Source: Deltaproteobacteria bacterium (GTDB taxonomy: Bacteria; Desulfobacterota; DSM-4660; Desulfatiglandales; Desulfatiglandaceae). Taken from it: DNA of 6,558 bases. The DNA is taken from assembly GCA_029932035.1 (NCBI GenBank), contig JAOZQV010000065.1, positions 5,948 through 12,505 on the forward strand. The letters run 5' to 3'. The notes below the pieces were generated by a model, which was given only the letters and a program-made list of their open reading frames with translations, was not told the DNA's origin and searched no databases. Made by a program: the position numbers and the translations under genes. This document shows, piece by piece, positions 1-5,534 of the stretch; the stretch's first letter is position 1, and each line of letters begins with the position of its first letter.

Positions 1-20
1 TCAATATTCAATCAGCATGG

Positions 21-29
21 GGTGGTGAT
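21..29 (+). promoter_or_regulatory. Ribosome binding site deciding the MEMO-like gene start
   Basis: GGTGGTGAT differs from the anti-Shine-Dalgarno complement GGAGGTGAT at one base. Its core ends eight bases before ATG 34. This favours ATG 34 over the in-frame GTG at 22, which is part of the site. Confidence 0.65.
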
Positions 30-33
30 TCTT

Positions 34-894
34 ATGAAGGTAAGGAGAGCGGATCTTGCCGGATCCTGGTACCCTGGGGAAAAGTCTGACTGCAGGAGGA
101 CTATTGAAGAGTTTCTCGATCCCGAACTTCTTTGTCCGGATACCTCGGGAGATATTGTGGGAGGGATTGTTCCTCATGCGGGATGGGTTTTTTCCGGGAA
201 AATCGCGTGTAATGTCATCAAATGTCTCAGGGTTACGAATGAAGCGGATACCTGTATTATCTTTGGTCGGCATCTTCATTCGGCGAGTGACAGTATTATC
301 ATGAAAGAGGGGCAGTGGGCCACGCCACTCGGGGAATTGGAGGTAGATGTCGACCTTGCCACGCAATTGACAGCGGAATTTCCTTTTGACGTTGAAACAA
401 CTTCCCGGTATGATCACGACAACACCATTGAGGTCCAATTACCTTTTATAAAACACTTCTTTCCCGAGATCAAGATTGTCCCGATTGGCCTTCCTCCTAA
501 TTCTGCCTCTTTGAAAATTGCGAAGAGGGCAGTTGAGATATCAAAAGAGATGGGAAGGAGAACCATTATCCTTGGGTCTACGGATTTAACCCATTATGGT
601 TATAATTACGGATACATGCCCAAAGGCACTGGTGAAGAGGCGGTTGAATGGGTAAAAAAGGTTAACGATAAACGCGCAGTTGATTTAATGGTGGAAATGG
701 ATGAAAATGCGGTGATTGATGAATCATTTGAGAGCCACAATATTTGTTGTCCAGGAGCTGTAGCAGCAGCGATTGTAGCTGCAAAGGAATTGGGCGCAGT
801 AAAGGCGAAACAAATGATATATTCAACCAGCTATGATGTGAGGCCGGACAGCAGTTTCGTTGGTTATGTCGGGATTGTTTTTGGCTGTGACTAA
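34..894 (+). CDS. amrB: AmmeMemoRadiSam system protein B (MEMO1-like family)
   Basis: This 286-residue protein belongs to the MEMO family, the B component of the AmmeMemoRadiSam group (AMMECR1-like, MEMO-like and radical SAM proteins found together in many prokaryotes). The family fold is related to extradiol dioxygenases, and human MEMO1 binds metal through two His and one Cys. The matching positions are visible here: PHAGW with H48, FGRHLH with H80/H82, STDLTHYG with H187, and NICCPGA with C238/C239. The DHDNTIEVQLPF block (about 127-138) matches the family's EHSIE-LPF motif. The N-terminal AGSWYPG is also typical. Length is normal. I chose ATG 34 because a near-consensus Shine-Dalgarno (21-29) sits eight bases upstream; a GTG at 22 lies inside that site, and the frame stays open to the window edge. 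The A component and radical SAM partner are not in the window. The histidine kinase follows after about 30 bases and may be cotranscribed. The biochemical role of the bacterial protein is unsettled. Confidence 0.92.
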   Translation: MKVRRADLAGSWYPGEKSDCRRTIEEFLDPELLCPDTSGDIVGGIVPHAGWVFSGKIACNVIKCLRVTNEADTCIIFGRHLHSASDSIIMKEGQWATPLGELEVDVDLATQLTAEFPFDVETTSRYDHDNTIEVQLPFIKHFFPEIKIVPIGLPPNSASLKIAKRAVEISKEMGRRTIILGSTDLTHYGYNYGYMPKGTGEEAVEWVKKVNDKRAVDLMVEMDENAVIDESFESHNICCPGAVAAAIVAAKELGAVKAKQMIYSTSYDVRPDSSFVGYVGIVFGCD

Positions 895-924
895 AGCTGA
901 GATCTAAGGGGGGTGTTCTCTGAG

Positions 925-1830
925 TTGATTTTTTCTAAGGGAATTAAAAAAATAAAGAAAATACGAGATGATCGAATGAATATTGCCCGAAACATAAAGG
1001 AGTCGAGCTACGATTCTCTAACCTTGCCGGAACCAACCGACAATGGCGAGGGAAATAAAGGAGATTCGCCCTCGGGACGGGGAAGAATTAAGATTGATTT
1101 CCTGATTCACGATCTTAAGGTGCCTCTTGCAGTGATCGAAGCAGGGCTCATGGCGTTAATGAATAAGCAGGAGAAATATGGCCCTGTTACGGAGCGACAG
1201 GAGAAGGTCTTCGCTCGGGCGCTGAGGAATACCAAGGTCCTAAAGACATTAGTAAATGACGCCCTGGAATTGGGGAAATCGAGGGAGGGGGTAGTTAATT
1301 TTTCTACATTCAAACTGTCAAACTTATTAGAGCAGGCCCTTGAGGAGATATTTGATCTGACCGATATTAGCGCCTCCGAAGAAATTAAACAGTGCACCAA
1401 GTTGGCCCAGGTCGGGGCAGTATTGAAGAATAAAGGTGTCCTTCTGTTTGTAGATGAGAATCTCTGGTGTGAAAAAATCTGTCAGGATCACGCAAAACTA
1501 AAGCAGATCTTGAGAAATTTATTGAGCAATGCGCTGAAATATCGAAAAAATATCGTGGAATTGAAGGTTGACAGGACAGAAGATTCCATTGTCTTTTCTG
1601 TTAAGGATGATGGTGAGGGTATCCCATCAGCCTTTCATAAGAAGATTTTTGAGTGCTATTTCCAGATGGATCCCGAGTACAGAGGTTCTTGCAGCGTAAG
1701 GGGTCATGGCCTGGGTCTGGCAGGCGTTATGGTGCTTGTGGAGGATTTGGGCGGCAAACTGTTTCTCGATAGTGATGTGGGTCTCGGTACAAGGTTTTTG
1801 GTCAAGTTACCACTGGAGACCCACCCCTAA
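925..1830 (+). CDS. Soluble sensor histidine kinase (HisKA + HATPase_c)
   Basis: This is a two-component histidine kinase of about 301 residues with no membrane segment and no recognisable sensor domain, so it is probably cytoplasmic. Numbered from TTG 925, the phosphoacceptor H-box is IHDLKVPL with H62. A dimerisation helix follows to about 120. The ATP-binding domain shows the N box LRNLLSNALKY (N202), the G1 box DDGEGIP (D228-G232), an F box FECYF (242-246) and the G2 box GHGLGLAGV (260-268). A stretch of about 40 residues between the DHp helices and the N box (about 150-190) is longer than usual. The first 55 residues are basic and low in complexity, with no domain. The start is uncertain: AAGGGGGGTG at 906-915 spaces well for TTG 925, GTG 913 is too close to it, and ATG 976 has a weak site. 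The stop overlaps that of the convergent response regulator, its most likely partner. Confidence 0.95.
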   Translation: MIFSKGIKKIKKIRDDRMNIARNIKESSYDSLTLPEPTDNGEGNKGDSPSGRGRIKIDFLIHDLKVPLAVIEAGLMALMNKQEKYGPVTERQEKVFARALRNTKVLKTLVNDALELGKSREGVVNFSTFKLSNLLEQALEEIFDLTDISASEEIKQCTKLAQVGAVLKNKGVLLFVDENLWCEKICQDHAKLKQILRNLLSNALKYRKNIVELKVDRTEDSIVFSVKDDGEGIPSAFHKKIFECYFQMDPEYRGSCSVRGHGLGLAGVMVLVEDLGGKLFLDSDVGLGTRFLVKLPLETHP

Positions 1831-2333
1831 AGCATCCCCTCTATTTCATCTTTGCTGGCACGGTATTTTCGATCATACACGTCCCAGAATTCCCTGTCCT
1901 TTTCCTTCCATCCTTCTCCAAATTTCTTGTCAAAATATGGCTCGAGTTTTTCAAGCCAGTTGGCCTCTCTTTCGCGGGGCTCTAATATGTCTGCGATATA
2001 AACGGCAATTTCAGAGATCTTGTCCTTGGGGATATAGGACTGTGCTCCTCCTTTGATAGATTTTACCAGGTTATCAGGGCTGACTGCATGAGCCGTGAGC
2101 ATTAGAGCAGGGATGTTTCTCTCGTTTGCTAATTCCAAAAGCTCGTAACCCCTGACTCCCATTATGTCAAGGATTGCCAAGTCATATCTGTTTTTGTTGA
2201 GGAACTTCTGCGCGGTTTCAAAATTGGGCGCGCTATCAACAAGGCACATATCAAGGATTTCAACCAAGGTTTCCAATATGTCAGGCTCATCGTCAACAAT
2301 CAGAATTCTTTTTCCATCAAGAACATTGTCCAT
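1827..2333 (-). CDS. Response regulator: receiver domain with short C-terminal tail
   Basis: This 168-residue protein is a CheY-like receiver with no DNA-binding or enzymatic output domain. All key positions are present: the acidic pair D14/D15 in ILIVDDEPD, phosphorylated D56 in LAILDIMG, T80 in MLTAHA and K103 in IPKDK. After the receiver (about residues 1-118) comes a charged, aromatic-rich tail of about 50 residues (WLEKLEPYF at 126-134, then a W/K/E-rich stretch to FWDVYD). It is not a known effector fold to me and may be a binding surface. The start is firm: AAGGAGGG (plus-strand positions 2340-2347) lies six bases upstream of the ATG. The gene has its own promoter at 2372-2401 and converges on the histidine kinase, with stop codons overlapping. 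It probably accepts phosphate from that kinase, but sequence alone does not prove the pairing. Confidence 0.96.
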   Translation of the reverse strand: MDNVLDGKRILIVDDEPDILETLVEILDMCLVDSAPNFETAQKFLNKNRYDLAILDIMGVRGYELLELANERNIPALMLTAHAVSPDNLVKSIKGGAQSYIPKDKISEIAVYIADILEPREREANWLEKLEPYFDKKFGEGWKEKDREFWDVYDRKYRASKDEIEGML

Positions 2334-2371
2334 ATTTGACCCTCCTTCGTTGTAAAATCAAGATTCTGGGA

Positions 2372-2401
2372 ATATTAACCACACAAATCATTGCCAGTCA
2401 A
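2372..2401 (-). promoter_or_regulatory. Sigma70-type promoter for the response regulator
   Basis: Read on the minus strand, a -35 box TTGACT (plus positions 2396-2401) is followed after 18 bases by TAATAT (2372-2377), a four-of-six match to TATAAT. Transcription would start near 2365, leaving a short leader that contains the strong ribosome binding site at 2340-2347. Called by eye only. Confidence 0.5.
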
Positions 2402-2429
2402 TAGTTTTATGAGTTTGGAGCCGGTCATG

Positions 2430-2445
2430 TTTGGGACGACCCAAA
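2430..2445. repeat. Perfect inverted repeat TTTGGG-N4-CCCAAA, possible operator
   Basis: Two perfect 6-base arms flank the spacer ACGA, ending five bases before a TTGACA -35 box. There is no T-tract, so a terminator is unlikely. The position upstream of the -35 box suits an activator or repressor site. No regulator family is recognised; it does not look like the NikR consensus. Confidence 0.5.
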
Positions 2446-2450
2446 TTTGA

Positions 2451-2484
2451 TTGACATTTCGGGTTAAATTCTTTAACGTATTAT
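2451..2484 (+). promoter_or_regulatory. Probable promoter of the His-rich/CooT/sirtuin operon
   Basis: A perfect TTGACA (2451-2456) is the only good -35 box before the operon. The -10 is less clear: TAACGT is at 17 bases spacing, TTTAAC at 15, and the best-looking box, TATTAT at 2479-2484, is at 22 bases, which is too far. A weak -10 would fit an activator-dependent promoter. The inverted repeat at 2463-2477 overlaps the spacer and -10 area. Confidence 0.45.
2463..2477. repeat. Perfect inverted repeat GTTAAA-N3-TTTAAC, possible operator
   Basis: Two perfect 6-base arms around TTC lie between the -35 box and the candidate -10. A third GTTAAA copy occurs at 2498-2503, just before the ribosome binding site. 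A repressor bound here would block RNA polymerase. The arms are AT-rich, so chance occurrence is possible. Confidence 0.4.
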
Positions 2485-2515
2485 TTAATCTGAATCTGTT
2501 AAACGGAGGGCAACT

Positions 2516-2719
2516 ATGGATTTTGTTGAAAGGTCAAAGATTAGATTAGAGCACTGGAAAACCCATAATGATCATCATTATGAGGAATACCAGATTTTTG
2601 CCGACCATCTTGAAGATGCGGGAAAAAGGAAGAGTGCGGGGCATATTCGGGAGATGATTGACTTAACGGCGAAGATTGGTGATTGTCTAAGTAGTGCGTT
2701 GAAAGAGATCGACGAATGA
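2516..2719 (+). CDS. Small His-rich helical protein, first gene of CooT/sirtuin operon
   Basis: This is a 67-residue protein whose function I do not recognise. It looks all-helical and soluble, with no signal peptide or membrane segment. It is rich in possible metal ligands for its size: H13, H17, H20, H21, H31 and H43, concentrated in EHWKTHNDHHYEEY (12-25) amid many Asp and Glu, plus one Cys (C57). Start ATG 2516 has a strong GGAGGG site about seven bases upstream. The next gene, a CooT-type nickel-binding protein, begins 55 bases after the stop on the same strand, so cotranscription is likely. The histidine content and this neighbour suggest a role in nickel or other metal binding; that is inference only. 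The codon-level reading frame is clean and the ribosome site is good, so I consider it a real gene. Confidence 0.78.
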   Translation: MDFVERSKIRLEHWKTHNDHHYEEYQIFADHLEDAGKRKSAGHIREMIDLTAKIGDCLSSALKEIDE

Positions 2720-2760
2720 GATGGCATCTGCGCCGGAAAAAGGTATTCGGCGTACAAGAA

Positions 2761-2770
2761 AGGGGAGGTG
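2761..2770 (+). promoter_or_regulatory. Ribosome binding site fixing the CooT-like start at 2775
   Basis: AGGGGAGGTG contains GGAGGTG with the core ending six to seven bases before ATG 2775. The alternative in-frame ATG at 2721 has no such site and would add 18 residues ahead of the conserved Met-Cys start. Confidence 0.75.
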
Positions 2771-2774
2771 GCAT

Positions 2775-2963
2775 ATGTGCGAAGCCCATGCTTATATCAT
2801 AAAAGAGAAGGAAGAAAAAAAGATACTTGAAAGTGTTGATTTAGTGGAGTTTGAGGGTGATGAGATAAGGCTTGTAAGTATCTTTGGCGAACAGAAGACT
2901 TTGCGCGGGCGGCTTGCCCGGTATGATAGCAGTGGAGGAAAGATCGTTTTTGAAGTGGTTTAA
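2775..2963 (+). CDS. cooT: CooT family nickel-binding protein
   Basis: This 62-residue protein matches the CooT family: an N-terminal Met-Cys (MCEAHAYIIK), a central EGDEIRLVSIFGEQ with the family's FGEQ block (37-40), and a C-terminal beta-rich RLARYDSSGGKIVFE. In Rhodospirillum rubrum, CooT is a homodimeric nickel-binding protein linked to carbon monoxide dehydrogenase maturation, and Cys2 is the key nickel ligand. That Cys2 is present here only if translation starts at ATG 2775, which the ribosome site at 2761-2770 supports. Older annotation called this family predicted RNA-binding. No CODH, hydrogenase or urease gene lies in the window, so the client enzyme is unknown. It lies between the His-rich small protein and a sirtuin (36 bases to the next start), all in one likely operon. 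Confidence 0.87.
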   Translation: MCEAHAYIIKEKEEKKILESVDLVEFEGDEIRLVSIFGEQKTLRGRLARYDSSGGKIVFEVV

Positions 2964-2999
2964 TGTTGAAGACGAGAAATCGAGCAGGAAAGGGATTTG

Positions 3000-3755
3000 A
3001 TGATGCAGGAACTGATTGAACAGGCTGCTGATGTCATAACCGGGTCGAGAGTGACATTGGCATTGACCGGAGCCGGAATTTCTGTGGAATCCGGGATCCC
3101 CGATTTCCGCAGCGCTGGTGGGCTATGGTCCAAATATGACCCTGCTGAATACGCCACGATTAGCGCATTCAGGGCTAACCCCGAGAAGGTGTGGGAAATG
3201 CTCTGGGAAATGGGTGAGGTGGTAAATCAAGCAAGACCCAATAACGCGCATCTCGCTATGGGAGAGCTTGAAACCATGGGCTTTCTCCATTATATCATAA
3301 CCCAGAATATCGATAACCTGCATCAATCTGGTGGTTCGAGGAACGTTATTGAATACCATGGGAACTCGAGCACACTCTCCTGTCTCTGGTGTGGGAAACA
3401 ATACAAGGCTGAAGAAAAAAGGGATGAAAATCCTCCAAGATGCGTGTGCCAGAATGTGTTGAAACCGGATGTCATCTTTTTCGGCGAAGCTATTCCGGAA
3501 GAAGCAATGCGCCGATCCTTTGAGCTTGCCTCATCAGCGGAGGCCCTGTTAGTGGTGGGGACTTCGGCGGTAGTCTCACCTGTCAACACTATACCGTCCG
3601 TTGCCAAAGGAAATAGTGCAAAGATCATTGAAATTAACAAGGAAAGGACTCACTTGACCGACAGCCTCACAGATATTTTTTTTAAGGGTAGCGCTGGTGA
3701 GATCATGCCTCAAATCGTAGAGGCCATAAAGAAAAAAAAGCCGCCGTTGTCTTGA
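3000..3755 (+). CDS. Sirtuin: NAD-dependent protein deacylase (Sir2/CobB family)
   Basis: This 251-residue sirtuin transfers acyl groups from lysine to NAD, giving nicotinamide and O-acyl-ADP-ribose. Rossmann and catalytic motifs are intact: GAGISVESGIPDFRS (24-38), TQNIDNLH (101-108), catalytic H120 in EYHGN, FFGE (160-163) and VVGTS (185-189). The zinc module has C128/C131 as CxxC but C148/C150 as CxC, so its second half is one residue short of the usual CxxC. The Tyr and Arg that select succinyl and malonyl groups in CobB/SIRT5 align with L68 and M71, so deacetylase or another acyl specificity is more likely than desuccinylase. Length is typical. TTG ATG ATG stand in a row at 2997-3005; the AGGAAAGGGA site upstream fits ATG 3000 or 3003. 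It is the third gene of the nickel-linked operon. Confidence 0.96.
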   Translation: MMQELIEQAADVITGSRVTLALTGAGISVESGIPDFRSAGGLWSKYDPAEYATISAFRANPEKVWEMLWEMGEVVNQARPNNAHLAMGELETMGFLHYIITQNIDNLHQSGGSRNVIEYHGNSSTLSCLWCGKQYKAEEKRDENPPRCVCQNVLKPDVIFFGEAIPEEAMRRSFELASSAEALLVVGTSAVVSPVNTIPSVAKGNSAKIIEINKERTHLTDSLTDIFFKGSAGEIMPQIVEAIKKKKPPLS

Positions 3756-3828
3756 TCCCCCCTTCAACCTTTTCAAGGATGCTCTTCCCTAATCTGAATC
3801 CGCGAACGGTTACGGTTTTTTATATACA

Positions 3829-4014
3829 TTTTTGATGGGCTCACAAAAATTCAAAAGTTTCCCCAGCACTATGTGCGTGGATCTTCTACAGGATTTGGAG
3901 TAATCCTCTCAAAGCTAACTGCTTACAATAATGTGAAATACCTGAATTCCTAATCCCGCGATCCGCGAGACGCAATTACCCGTAAAAAGGACTTTTTACG
4001 GGCGTATCATTTTT
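3829..4014. repeat. Possible MITE/REP-like element with imperfect terminal inverted repeats
   Basis: The left end 3834-3852 reads GATGGGCTCACAAAAATTC. The reverse complement of the right end 3990-4008 reads GATACGCCCGTAAAAAGTC. They match at 13 of 19 positions, and each is flanked on its outer side by a run of five T (3829-3833 and 4010-4014). Both ends resemble an intergenic motif I recall from deltaproteobacterial genomes (GATGGTCTCGTAAAAAGTC, 15 of 19 each), unverified here. The interior of about 140 bases encodes nothing, so any mobility would depend on enzymes elsewhere. Confidence 0.35.
3979..4002. repeat. Perfect 10-bp palindrome CCCGTAAAAA-N4-TTTTTACGGG
   Basis: Ten-base arms (3979-3988 and 3993-4002) surround GGAC with no mismatch. 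It is not followed directly by a T-run on the plus strand, so it is a poor plus-strand terminator. It lies 13 bases upstream of a -35 box and overlaps the right end of the putative repeat element. Confidence 0.7.
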
Positions 4015-4043
4015 GTTGACAACATCGAAAAATGGTATAAAGT
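4013..4043 (+). promoter_or_regulatory. Promoter of the 454-residue gene, extended -10 type
   Basis: An extended -10 TGG-TATAAA (4033-4041) is preceded by TTGTTG at 17 bases (4013-4018) and by a perfect TTGACA at 14 bases (4016-4021). The latter would instead pair with TAAAGT (4038-4043) at 16 bases. Either way transcription starts near 4048-4050, at the base of the leader hairpin. Confidence 0.6.
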
Positions 4044-4044
4044 A

Positions 4045-4085
4045 GCACGACTCGAACTGGCAGAAACCTGGTCTTCGAGTTGCGC
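4045..4085 (+). promoter_or_regulatory. 5' leader hairpin at the predicted transcript start
   Basis: Bases 4045-4056 can pair with 4074-4085: eleven of twelve pairs including one G-U, with a single A/C mismatch. The core arms are ACTCGAA and TTCGAGT. The 17-base loop can form a small CAG/CTG inner stem. It stands at the very 5' end of the predicted mRNA, about 50 bases before the GTG start. It could stabilise the mRNA or be a regulatory element. There is no T-run, so it is not a terminator, and it matches no riboswitch class I know. Confidence 0.5.
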
Positions 4086-4136
4086 AGCCGTAATTCAGGA
4101 GAGAAGGAAGAGCAAGTTGAACTTGAGGAATGATAA

Positions 4137-5501
4137 GTGGCTATCAAGATAAACAAAGAGGCATTGGAAAAGGTTTGCAAGGAGATAATCGAGACCATTC
4201 TGATCTGTCTTCCCAATGCCTTTAAGGGCACAGTCTACCGAATAGGCAATCCTCCTGATATGATAGCCAGGCGGATTACCTCAGGGATAATTGATGAAGG
4301 ACGAAAAGAGATATCATGGGGCCTCCCGGAAAAGTCAGACTATAACTCTCCTGGGAAACAGTGGGGGGAATATCGGGATGAGCCTGGCCGGCCCTTAGAG
4401 GCCATGGCATGGTGTGTAGAGCGACAGGAAAGTTGGACGGCCGAGGATCCCAAAAATGACTCTCGGAGTGTCCGACTTCAGGTGGAAGGGGCCTGGACAG
4501 ATTTCCACCACATGGAACCGGTTTTGATCAGGAAAAAAGATTTGTACTTCGGTAAAGAATCACTGCTGGAATACCCCAGGAACTATGACGGCGAGACGCT
4601 CTGGGAAGAGAGTGATTATGTTGCGGTGGCAGTGATAAAGATCCATTTCCGTCCTTATACAATTAAGATAGGGGGACCGGAGACAAAAGTTATAAAGAGA
4701 TTGTCCCGCGCATTGGGCACGGAGCTCCTTTCCTACCAGTTAACGCAGAAGTCCCTTGAGGCCATGCATAATTTGGCAGAGGACAGGCTTAATTCCTGTA
4801 ATATCCTCGCGGATTCCTTGAGGAACGTCATTACAAAGTCCGGCTTGATTTTCTCGCTCATAAAGTTGGAACTCGGTTTCCTGAGGGGTCAGTGGGAGGC
4901 ACTCATCTTGGAGAAATCTGACCAGAAAGAGATGAGGCGTAATGCGATTTATGCGCTAAATGAGTTAGTCAGAAGTATTGGCGATTCTCCTAATGGCCTG
5001 GGTAATCATTTGGTCAAAATGCAGCACAGATTCATGGATTTTCATCCACCTCCGGAACAGGGCGAAAATTGGCTAAGGATGCAGATTGAGGAGAAATGGA
5101 ATACACTGATCCGCATGGGTCTCATTGAAGAAGAAAAAGTTAGACCGGTTCGCGAAGAAATTGACAAACTGAAAAGTTCCCTTTATTTGGGCAAGGACCC
5201 GGATATCCTTTCAGCCTATAATAAATTACCCGAGCCTTTAAAAACAGAGTGGGTTGACTTACTATATAAAGATACAGAGGTTTTTGATTTACAGCTCCTT
5301 GATCGCTTAATATATATGCTTGGCGATACTTATCTTGATTTTCCATATAGGGATAAGTCGAAAAAAAGCCTCATCCGTCTAAAGGCAGTTGCTGAGATTA
5401 TGGGGCAATTGGAAGATAACACCAATGTAGTCCTGCGGGAAATATTAAACGGGCATGACGATGAAATGATACCTTCCCTGTCTGTCAGAAAAGAAATATG
5501 A
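4137..5501 (+). CDS. Uncharacterised 454-residue soluble protein
   Basis: I do not recognise this protein. It starts at GTG with GAGGA (4125-4129) seven bases upstream; no membrane segment or signal peptide is visible. The N-terminal part (1-180) is mixed alpha/beta with many Trp and charged residues (WGLPEK at 61-66, AWCVERQESW at 91-100, DFHHMEPVLIRKKDL at 122-136). It ends in strands VAVAVIKIHF and YTIKIGG (162-180), an arrangement that would suit a sensory or ligand-binding fold. From about 185 to the end it is mostly helical. Helix 205-255 (LAEDRLNSCNILADSLRNVITK) faintly recalls a histidine-kinase dimerisation helix, but the phosphoacceptor His is missing and no ATP-binding domain follows. 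Three Cys (14, 23, 93) lie in the N-terminal part and C221 stands alone. It has its own promoter and leader hairpin, and is followed after 33 bases by tRNA-Arg, so it is probably monocistronic. Confidence 0.85.
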   Translation: MAIKINKEALEKVCKEIIETILICLPNAFKGTVYRIGNPPDMIARRITSGIIDEGRKEISWGLPEKSDYNSPGKQWGEYRDEPGRPLEAMAWCVERQESWTAEDPKNDSRSVRLQVEGAWTDFHHMEPVLIRKKDLYFGKESLLEYPRNYDGETLWEESDYVAVAVIKIHFRPYTIKIGGPETKVIKRLSRALGTELLSYQLTQKSLEAMHNLAEDRLNSCNILADSLRNVITKSGLIFSLIKLELGFLRGQWEALILEKSDQKEMRRNAIYALNELVRSIGDSPNGLGNHLVKMQHRFMDFHPPPEQGENWLRMQIEEKWNTLIRMGLIEEEKVRPVREEIDKLKSSLYLGKDPDILSAYNKLPEPLKTEWVDLLYKDTEVFDLQLLDRLIYMLGDTYLDFPYRDKSKKSLIRLKAVAEIMGQLEDNTNVVLREILNGHDDEMIPSLSVRKEI

Positions 5502-5534
5502 CTTTGGGTTGCAGAGGGACTGTGCGGCGTTTGT

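Larger units (their letters stand above)
3756..4136. other. Intergenic region without a convincing gene
   Basis: No reading frame here has a ribosome site and protein-like composition. It holds only a poor terminator candidate after the sirtuin: a tandem ACGGTT at 3806-3817 with a short CCG/CGG stem and a T-run at 3815-3821. Beyond that are an imperfect inverted repeat pair, a 10-bp palindrome, a promoter and a leader hairpin, all listed separately. Confidence 0.7.

Noticed and set aside
1..28. Possible C-terminal end of an upstream gene stopping at TGA 26-28
   Set aside because: Only eight residues are readable (QYSISMGW), too few to judge, and the MEMO frame is also open to the edge.
1..438. 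Long minus-strand open frame opposite the MEMO-like gene
   Set aside because: The plus frame carries all family motifs; the opposite frame has no recognisable domain and no ribosome site, so it is a shadow.
1706..2056. Plus-strand open frame of 116 residues across the kinase/regulator junction
   Set aside because: It overlaps two firmly identified genes in other frames and has unnatural composition rich in Trp, Cys and Pro.
3323..3640. Minus-strand open frames inside the sirtuin gene
   Set aside because: They are antisense to conserved sirtuin motifs and have no supporting signals.
3750..3820. Intrinsic terminator after the sirtuin gene
   Set aside because: A T-run exists at 3815-3821, but the preceding stem has only three solid pairs plus mismatches, and CTTGA/TCAAG (3750-3778) has a loop that is too long. 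Not strong enough to list.
4007..4231. Minus-strand open frame of 74 residues at the start of the 454-residue gene
   Set aside because: It lies antisense to the promoter, leader and N-terminal coding region, is Ser/Leu-rich and has no domain.
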